45,374 nucleotides of DNA from Herbaspirillum sp. CF444 (GTDB lineage: Bacteria > Pseudomonadota > Gammaproteobacteria > Burkholderiales > Burkholderiaceae_D): positions 1-45,374 of the forward strand of contig NZ_AKJW01000111.1 in NCBI RefSeq assembly GCF_000282135.1. The letters are read 5' to 3'. The notes beneath the pieces are model-generated. The model did not search any database, was not told the origin of the DNA, and saw nothing but the letters and a program-made list of their open reading frames with translations. The translations under genes were made by a program, and so were the position numbers. Below are positions 40,261-45,374 of this stretch, piece after piece (the stretch's first letter is position 1; each line of letters opens with the position of its first letter).

Positions 40261-41076
40261 TTACAGCACGGCGTAGTCGATGTTCAGCCGATCGGTGATC
40301 AGCATATATCCCGGCGCATGGGTGATGCAAAAAGACGGTTTGGCATGCAGCAACGCCACCTGCGGCGTAACGCCACAGGCCCAGAACACCGGCAGTTCAT
40401 CCGCGGCCACCGTGACGGCGTCGCCAAAATCCGGCCGGGCCAGGTCGGAGATGCCGATCAAGGCCGGATCACCGATGTGCACGGGGGCGCCATGCACTCC
40501 CGGGAAACGCGAAGTAATCTGAATGGCGCGGATGGCATCTGCTGCCTTGAGCGGCCGCATCGTGACGATCATGTCGCCTTCGAACTTGCCCGCAGGATGG
40601 GTCTGGATGTTGGTTCGGTACATCGGCACGTTGCAGCCCTCGTCAATATGGCGGATGGCGATGCCGGCCTCGAGCAGCGTGTGCTCGAAAGTGAAGGAAC
40701 AGCCGATGGCGAAAGTCACCAGGTCGTCGCGCCAAAGTTCAACGATGTCGCGCACCTCGCCCGTGCATCGGCCGTCTTCGAAGATGCGGTAGCGCGGCAC
40801 GTCGCGCCGCAGGTCGATGTCGGCCCCCATTGCGGCCAGGGAAGCCTCGCCAGGTTCATTCACCGCCAGTACCGGGCAAGGTTTGGGATTGCGTTGCGCG
40901 AAGCGCAGGAAGCCATCTGCTTCGGCCGCCGGCAGCATCACCAGATTCACTTGGACATATCGGGACGCCAAGCCGGCGGTAGGGGCATCCCAAGCCCCGC
41001 TGCGGATCAGACGCCGGCAATCGGCTGCGCTGGATTGGGCATTCAGGGCGGAATTCAGGGACGACATGGACTGCAT
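40261..41076 (-). CDS. Putative hydro-lyase (DUF1445 family)
   Basis: A 271-residue protein of the DUF1445 (putative hydro-lyase) family, related to mitochondrial D-glutamate cyclase. Clear family segments are [10 protein letters not shown] near the start, [41 protein letters not shown] and the end [12 protein letters not shown]. Activity on D-glutamate is known only for distant relatives. It is coupled with a DMT transporter and faces a LysR regulator. Its ribosome-binding GGAG lies inside a hairpin directly before the ATG (41077-41121), an unusual arrangement. Confidence 0.93.
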   Translation of the reverse strand: MQSMSSLNSALNAQSSAADCRRLIRSGAWDAPTAGLASRYVQVNLVMLPAAEADGFLRFAQRNPKPCPVLAVNEPGEASLAAMGADIDLRRDVPRYRIFEDGRCTGEVRDIVELWRDDLVTFAIGCSFTFEHTLLEAGIAIRHIDEGCNVPMYRTNIQTHPAGKFEGDMIVTMRPLKAADAIRAIQITSRFPGVHGAPVHIGDPALIGISDLARPDFGDAVTVAADELPVFWACGVTPQVALLHAKPSFCITHAPGYMLITDRLNIDYAVL

Positions 41077-41121
41077 ACAATTTCTCCAGAAAAAAGTTGG
41101 TGTGCTTCTGGAAAAAATTGT
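41077..41121 (-). promoter_or_regulatory. Hairpin enclosing the ribosome-binding site of the DUF1445 gene
   Basis: Minus strand: ACAATTT (41121-41115), AAA-type internal bases, CCAGAA (41111-41106), 14-base loop, TTCTGG (41091-41086), AG, AAATTGT (41083-41077), then the ATG. The GGAG of the ribosome-binding site is partly paired and partly in the internal loop, with A-U-rich outer pairs. It could limit translation until melted by heat or bound by an RNA or protein. Confidence 0.5.
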
Positions 41122-41183
41122 AGGCCGGGAACATAATCAAAGATAATTCCGATCAACATACCCATTGATAAAAAATATTAATC

Positions 41184-42128
41184 ATGCGCCCGAGCCTGCA
41201 GCAACTGGAAAGCTTCTATTGGGTGGCCCGTTTGGGTAGCGTGCATGCCGCTGCGCGTCACCAAAATCTGACCCAGCCCGCGGTAACCGCACGCCTGCGC
41301 GAGCTGGAGGAAGTCGTCGGCGATCAGTTATTCGACCGGGGTGGCTATAAGCTGGAACTGAAAACGCAAGCACGCGAGTTGTTCGATCTTGCCGAACGCA
41401 TCCTGGCGCTGGCCGATCGCTTTTCAGGCGCCATCGACAACGGCGCACCCGGCTTGGGTCTGCTGCGACTGGGAGCGAACGAATCGTCTGCCATGATCGG
41501 CCTGCCTTTGTTCCTGTCGCGCATGCGCCAGCAATTCGGCAGCCTGAATGTGCAGTTGCACGTTGATATCGGCAGCGCGTTGAGCCACAAGCTCAACGCG
41601 CGCGAACTGGACATGGCCATTCTCAGCAGTCCCATCTCGGCGGCACACATCGTCGATGATCCCTTGGGTAGCGTCGACCTGCAATGGGTCGCGCCATTGT
41701 CGTTCAGCACGCCGGCCGATCCGGCAACGCCGCGAGACCTCGCAGCATGCAGCGTCTTAAGCCTGCCCGCCCCCTCGTCGCTGCATTCCGCCGCCGTCAA
41801 CTGGTTCGGCATGCATGCCATGCGATTGCCCGCCGGCGGGACCTGCAACTCGATTTCCCTGATTATCAAGCTGGTCGCGGCCGGCCATGGCATTGCCCTG
41901 TTGCCTGGGCCGGTAGCGCGCGAAGCCCGCGACAGTGGCGCATTGCAGTTATTGAGGGTAGGTCCCGCGGTGCCATCGATAGGCTACTATGTCTGCTATC
42001 TTCAGGAACTGGCTTCGGTCGCCCGCGAACAGCTGGTGCCCTTGGCCAGAACGGTATTTGCCGAATGCGGACTGATTCGCTCCCGACGTCAGAGGTCTTC
42101 CCACGGCACGGCGAAGCCATCTGCTTGA
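41184..42128 (+). CDS. LysR-type transcriptional regulator
   Basis: A 314-residue LysR protein. The DNA-binding domain is at about 2-60 (QQLESFYWVARLGSVHAAARHQNLTQPAVTARLRELEE; key part HAAARHQNLTQPAV) and an effector domain follows with LGLLRLGANESSAM and the hydrophobic LVAAGHGIALLPGPV. The leader before its ATG is AT-rich and lacks a clear Shine-Dalgarno sequence. It is divergent from the DUF1445-DMT pair with a 107-bp spacer, so that pair is its presumed target. The end reads RSRRQRSSHGTAKPSA, a basic tail. Confidence 0.94.
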   Translation: MRPSLQQLESFYWVARLGSVHAAARHQNLTQPAVTARLRELEEVVGDQLFDRGGYKLELKTQARELFDLAERILALADRFSGAIDNGAPGLGLLRLGANESSAMIGLPLFLSRMRQQFGSLNVQLHVDIGSALSHKLNARELDMAILSSPISAAHIVDDPLGSVDLQWVAPLSFSTPADPATPRDLAACSVLSLPAPSSLHSAAVNWFGMHAMRLPAGGTCNSISLIIKLVAAGHGIALLPGPVAREARDSGALQLLRVGPAVPSIGYYVCYLQELASVAREQLVPLARTVFAECGLIRSRRQRSSHGTAKPSA

Positions 42129-42191
42129 ATGTTTTTTTGGTGTGCACAACAAGCGTGGAAGTTGTCCCGGCAAACTGATCTTCGATAAACA

Positions 42192-43217
42192 ATGACAATC
42201 CCTCCTCTCCCGCTGGAGCAGATCATGGCCTCGGCGCTGCAAAGCTACAACGCCGGCCGTTTCGCCGAAGCCGAGCAGGCATGCCGCCAATTGCTCGTGC
42301 ACGCGCCACGGCACCCGGCAGTGCATCAATTGCTGGCCGTGCTGGCGCTGAACGGCCAGCACATCGCAGCGGCGCGCCGGCATATCGTCCAGAGCCTGGA
42401 CGAACGGCCACGGCATGGTCCCTCCCTGCTTATCGCCGGGAAAATCGCGCGCGCCGAAGGCAATCTTGCGACCGCCGCACAGTATTTCGAAGCTGCCTCG
42501 TCGGCCATGCCCGATGCCGGCGAAGCCGACTATTTGCTCGCCGAGACGCTGCTTGAGCCGGCCCCGCCCAAGGCCATTCCGGTGCTGCGCCGCCTGCTCG
42601 GCCGCCAACCGCGGCATGCCCAGGCATGGTGCCTGCTGGGGCTGGCGCTGCGCAAGAACGATGACCTGCCGGGTGCGCTGGAAGCGTTCCGCACGGCAGC
42701 GCTGTGCGAGCCTGGCATGGGCAAGGCGCATTTCCACATCGCCAATACCTTATCCGCACAAGGGCGCACCGAAGAAGCGATCGGCGTGTTAAGGCATGCC
42801 GCCGTCCTGGCTCCCGATGCCATGGAAATAGCACTCAATCTGGGCACGGCCTTGCGTGAAAACGGCGAGCTGCCGGCGGCGCGAGACGCGTTCGAGAAAG
42901 CCGTGTCGCTCCGCCCCTCCTTTGCGGAAGGCTGGTTCAATCTGGGGCTGGCGCGACAAGATTTGCATGACTGCCGGGGTGCCGCCGATGCGTTTGGCGA
43001 AGCGCTGCGGCTGCGCCCCGACTATGCAGACGCCGCCCTCAATCTCGGCGTTGCGCTGCAGGAGGACCGCCGCATGGAAGAAGCACTGGCCGCTTACCGG
43101 GTAGCGGTACGTTTGCAACCAACATTTTTTGGTCGCATCGCCCACGCCATGACCGCGGGAAGTACCGGCCAGCTATGGTTGAGCAGTGCGCATCTGAAGC
43201 GCGCGCTGCAGCTTTGA
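42192..43217 (+). CDS. Tetratricopeptide-repeat protein
   Basis: A 341-residue protein made almost entirely of TPR units (about nine), for instance ALQSYNAGRFAEAEQACRQLL, AWCLLGLALRKNDDLPGALEAF, ALNLGTALRENGELPAARDAF, GWFNLGLARQDLHDCRGAADAF and ALNLGVALQEDRRMEEALAAY (each about 34 residues apart). No signal peptide or catalytic domain is visible. The start is the ATG at 42192, but an in-frame ATG at 42225 has GGAGCAG nearby and may be the real one. TPR proteins act as scaffolds; here the partner may be the convergent gene ending 8 bp away, whose family is unknown. Confidence 0.92.
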   Translation: MTIPPLPLEQIMASALQSYNAGRFAEAEQACRQLLVHAPRHPAVHQLLAVLALNGQHIAAARRHIVQSLDERPRHGPSLLIAGKIARAEGNLATAAQYFEAASSAMPDAGEADYLLAETLLEPAPPKAIPVLRRLLGRQPRHAQAWCLLGLALRKNDDLPGALEAFRTAALCEPGMGKAHFHIANTLSAQGRTEEAIGVLRHAAVLAPDAMEIALNLGTALRENGELPAARDAFEKAVSLRPSFAEGWFNLGLARQDLHDCRGAADAFGEALRLRPDYADAALNLGVALQEDRRMEEALAAYRVAVRLQPTFFGRIAHAMTAGSTGQLWLSSAHLKRALQL

Positions 43218-43224
43218 TCTGCGG

Positions 43225-43935
43225 CTATTTCCTCTGCCGGTAATTCTTTCGGTACACATGCGGGCTTGCCAGTACGTTTGCAACGGTATCGCTGTAGCGG
43301 GTTGCCGACTCGCCGCCGAGGGTATCGAAGACCAGCTCGGGGCGTTCGCGCGGCACCACAAGGCATTGCGCGACCGGCGTTCCCCTGGGCAGCACGCCTG
43401 AAAACCCGGCATCGCTCCAGACCGCCGGGAAATTGATGCCGGCGTCATTGAATTTGTCCGCATCCACCATGCCGGACAAAAGACGGAACGGCAGATCGTG
43501 CCGGTTGACCGGGTGGGTGGCAAACAACGACCAGCCGGCGTCGAGTTCGATCGTCCAGAAGCTGTTGAATTTCAGCACCAGCGCGTCGTCCGCCAGGAAC
43601 GGCGTGCCCGTCACTTGCGCAGGCGGATGAAAACTCAGCGGCGAACGCGGATGCCCCGCCACCGTCAGCGCCGGCAACTCCCAATCCCAGCGGAATACGC
43701 CCGCCTCGACTTGTATATCGCAAGGCAGCAAAATCATGAAACCGTGGGTCATGGCATCGATGAACGGCGGGCATTGCTTGACGGTGCGGATCTCGCGATC
43801 ATGCAGCTCGGAAAAAGCCTTGGCCGGCATGCTGCGCACCCAGTCCGGAATGATTTCGCGCGCCAGCCTGGGTCGCGGCAGAATATCGGCCAGTGCCGGG
43901 TCACATCGAAATTTGATTTGCGTAGTTGGCGGCAT
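43225..43935 (-). CDS. Conserved-looking hypothetical protein, 236 aa
   Basis: A soluble protein without signal peptide. Distinct segments are CDPALADILPRPRLAREIIPDWVR (key part PRPRLAREIIPDW), VKQCPPFIDAMTHGFMILLP, VLKFNSFWTIELDAGWSLFATHP and a C-terminal PRGTPVAQCLVVPRE. The composition rich in Trp, Phe and Pro, with the GTPVAQ element, is reminiscent of small cupin-like or DUF6065-type proteins, but I cannot assign a family with confidence. It is convergent with the TPR gene and divergent from the CHAD gene. Confidence 0.75.
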   Translation of the reverse strand: MPPTTQIKFRCDPALADILPRPRLAREIIPDWVRSMPAKAFSELHDREIRTVKQCPPFIDAMTHGFMILLPCDIQVEAGVFRWDWELPALTVAGHPRSPLSFHPPAQVTGTPFLADDALVLKFNSFWTIELDAGWSLFATHPVNRHDLPFRLLSGMVDADKFNDAGINFPAVWSDAGFSGVLPRGTPVAQCLVVPRERPELVFDTLGGESATRYSDTVANVLASPHVYRKNYRQRK

Positions 43936-44202
43936 GCTCGGATTGATCGGATCGGCGACCTGGCGCAGGTTCGCAATGGATCAGGATACCTTATTTTCCT
44001 CCCCGCGGCGCTTCGCCAGGACGCGGCAGCGGATTCAATCGGACAACAAATCGTCTTCCCCATGGGTTGCGCGGCGCGTAAGAAAACGTCAGTGTTTGCT
44101 TACAAAGAAATTGCCACTACACCGATTGTCGTCCTTGATGAAAAAGAGGAACATGAATCTTTCAGAAAAGGTTTCAGTCACTCGGAAAGAAAAGCCGACA
44201 TC

Positions 44203-45225
44203 ATGAAAACAGAACTGAGACAAATACGACGAGGTGGAAATGCAGCGCAATTCAGTCATCGCGAGCAAGCCGCCGGTCCTTGGGAAACATCGGCGTCGCA
44301 CATGCCCCCAAACCCCAAGGCAGTGAAAGCTGCACCCACGAAAATATCCAGAAAACTCACGATCGGGCAGACTTTCCAGGAAATTGCCATGAACTGCGTT
44401 GCGCAAATTCAGGCAAACCGATCGGGAATTGCGCAACGCCGAGATCCTGAAAGTTTGCATCAAATGCGCATCGGTCTGCGTCGGCTGGATTCAGCCCTCG
44501 ATCTGTTTGCCGATTTCTTCCCCCTGCCTGAATATCTGCAAACGGAATTGCATTGGCTATCCGGACACCTGGGTGCAGCGCGGGACTGGGACGTATTGAA
44601 AAACGCGACCTTGCCGGAACTTGCGACTGTGATCGACGAAGAAAAACCCGGCCTGTCTGAAATCGAAGCGGCCATCGCGGATCGCTCGGAAGAAAAATAT
44701 GACGCAGCCATCGAAGCCGTCGATTCGGTCCGTTATCAGCAATTAATGCAAAAACTTGAAGACTGGCTGCAAACAGGCAACGAAGGAATTTTCCACTCGG
44801 CAAAGGAACGCAAGCAAGCGCTTGCCCGAATTCCCGGCTTTGCCCATGAATGCCTGTCCCATGCGCAACGCCAACTGTTCAAGCGGGGCGAGAAATTGCG
44901 CGATGCGGCGCCGAAAGCCCGCCACAAGGTCAGAATCGCAGCCAAGAAAGCCCGTTATGCAGCGGAATTCTTCGATGCCTTGTTGGCGAAGAAGACGGCA
45001 AGGCGATATGTCAAATCGCTTGCTTCGCTGCAGGATGAACTTGGCCATTTGAATGATATGTCCATGGCGGGCAAGCTCCTGAAGGAATTGGCCGATCGCC
45101 ATCCGAATCTGGGGCAAAGCATATATTTCGTCCGGGGCTATCTTGCCGCTTACATGGAAAGCGAAGCCGGAAAAATACAACCCGCATGGAAGGCGTTCAA
45201 GAAATCCGATCTTCCCCGTCAATGA
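44203..45225 (+). CDS. CHAD-domain protein
   Basis: A 340-residue protein with a CHAD domain over about residues 50-330: SLHQMRIGLRRLDSALDLF (His86 and following Arg residues), LGAARDWDVLKN and ARHKVRIAAKKARYAAEFF, the two halves of the internally duplicated helical domain lined with His, Arg and Lys. CHAD domains bind inorganic polyphosphate and often localise to polyphosphate granules. Unlike many homologues it lacks an N-terminal CYTH (triphosphate tunnel) domain; the first about 45 residues are basic and look disordered. The start at 44203 is a choice; in-frame ATG at 44062 would add 47 residues. Confidence 0.92.
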   Translation: MKTELRQIRRGGNAAQFSHREQAAGPWETSASHMPPNPKAVKAAPTKISRKLTIGQTFQEIAMNCVAQIQANRSGIAQRRDPESLHQMRIGLRRLDSALDLFADFFPLPEYLQTELHWLSGHLGAARDWDVLKNATLPELATVIDEEKPGLSEIEAAIADRSEEKYDAAIEAVDSVRYQQLMQKLEDWLQTGNEGIFHSAKERKQALARIPGFAHECLSHAQRQLFKRGEKLRDAAPKARHKVRIAAKKARYAAEFFDALLAKKTARRYVKSLASLQDELGHLNDMSMAGKLLKELADRHPNLGQSIYFVRGYLAAYMESEAGKIQPAWKAFKKSDLPRQ

Positions 45226-45374
45226 CGATGTGGCATAAGCATGGATGCGCGAGACTGGCGCCGACCGTGCGTAGGGCCTGTTCACATTAAATCTGCGAGT
45301 GCGAACGCGCGGCAGGCGTTGACTGCCTAGGCGCAGCAACGCGTCGTAGCGGTGCTACCGAAGTTGCAACCCCT
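45226..45374. other. Window end, no gene seen
   Basis: The final 149 bases contain no supportable coding region. There is a small inverted repeat GGCAG-N7-CTGCC at about 45310-45326 within a GC-rich stretch with several short repeats of GCG and CGTAG type. It might be the edge of a repeat or mobile element that continues outside the window. Confidence 0.3.

Noticed and set aside
43498..44202. N-terminal extension of the CHAD frame
   Set aside because: The open frame continues far upstream, but this part is antisense to the conserved 236-aa gene and lacks protein-like features; the CHAD gene start is placed at 44203.

Overview
The window looks like chromosome of a GC-rich Gram-negative betaproteobacterium, probably Burkholderiales and most likely Oxalobacteraceae (Herbaspirillum/Collimonas-like). 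This is inferred from the porin type, the many LysR regulators, the GlxA- and MocR-type regulators and the metabolic gene content; no rRNA, tRNA or other taxonomic marker is present. No complete insertion sequence, integrase, tRNA or CRISPR array was seen.

Layout. (1) 1-6214: housekeeping-type accessory genes: two short-chain dehydrogenases facing a GlxA/AraC regulator, a DJ-1/PfpI protein facing a MocR regulator, a small membrane protein, a persulfide dioxygenase-rhodanese fusion and a GNAT acetyltransferase. (2) About 6215-11550: a patchy, visibly more AT-rich island with small secreted proteins (59 aa and 118 aa), a lipoprotein, a periplasmic suppressor-of-fused-like protein, a ricin-type lectin-like protein, a decayed LysR fragment and several copies of a short dispersed repeat. 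(3) 11551-23451: a minus-strand operon, read from right to left: promoter, a leader with two tandem antiterminator/terminator units, nitrilase-family hydrolase, porin, branched-chain-type ABC transporter (binding protein, LivH, fused LivM-LivG, LivF), amidase, AmiC-like sensor and AmiR-like ANTAR antiterminator, then a chemoreceptor. The regulators at the distal end most likely control the leader at the front, making a self-reinforcing amide/nitrile uptake and hydrolysis system. (4) 23400-23914: structured non-coding DNA, then a hexapeptide acetyltransferase. (5) 24621-33504: a second minus-strand operon for a sugar acid: DapA-family aldolase, iron alcohol dehydrogenase, four-carbon acid-sugar kinase fused to a PdxA-like dehydrogenase, sodium:solute symporter, sialidase-like protein, NTF2-like protein and DeoR regulator, with repeated GATCGAA motifs over the promoter. 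(6) 33566-39365: small hypothetical genes, an HSL-type esterase, a SnoaL-like protein, then a WrbA/epoxide hydrolase/glutathione transferase group facing a LysR regulator, followed by a second LysR scar. (7) 39366-45374: DMT exporter and DUF1445 putative hydro-lyase facing a LysR regulator, a TPR protein, an unrecognised conserved protein and a CHAD-domain protein.

The most striking element is the duplicated leader at 23195-23366: two copies of a palindromic hairpin plus a second hairpin whose 3' arm is also the 5' arm of an intrinsic terminator. This is the architecture expected of ANTAR-controlled antitermination, but in tandem, and with loops that do not obviously fit the published hexaloop consensus. 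Other items worth attention are the in-frame kinase-PdxA fusion with an internal ribosome-binding site, a hairpin that encloses the ribosome-binding site of the DUF1445 gene, a palindromic repeat family with all eight clear copies in one orientation, and a candidate toxin-immunity-like cluster of secreted small proteins.
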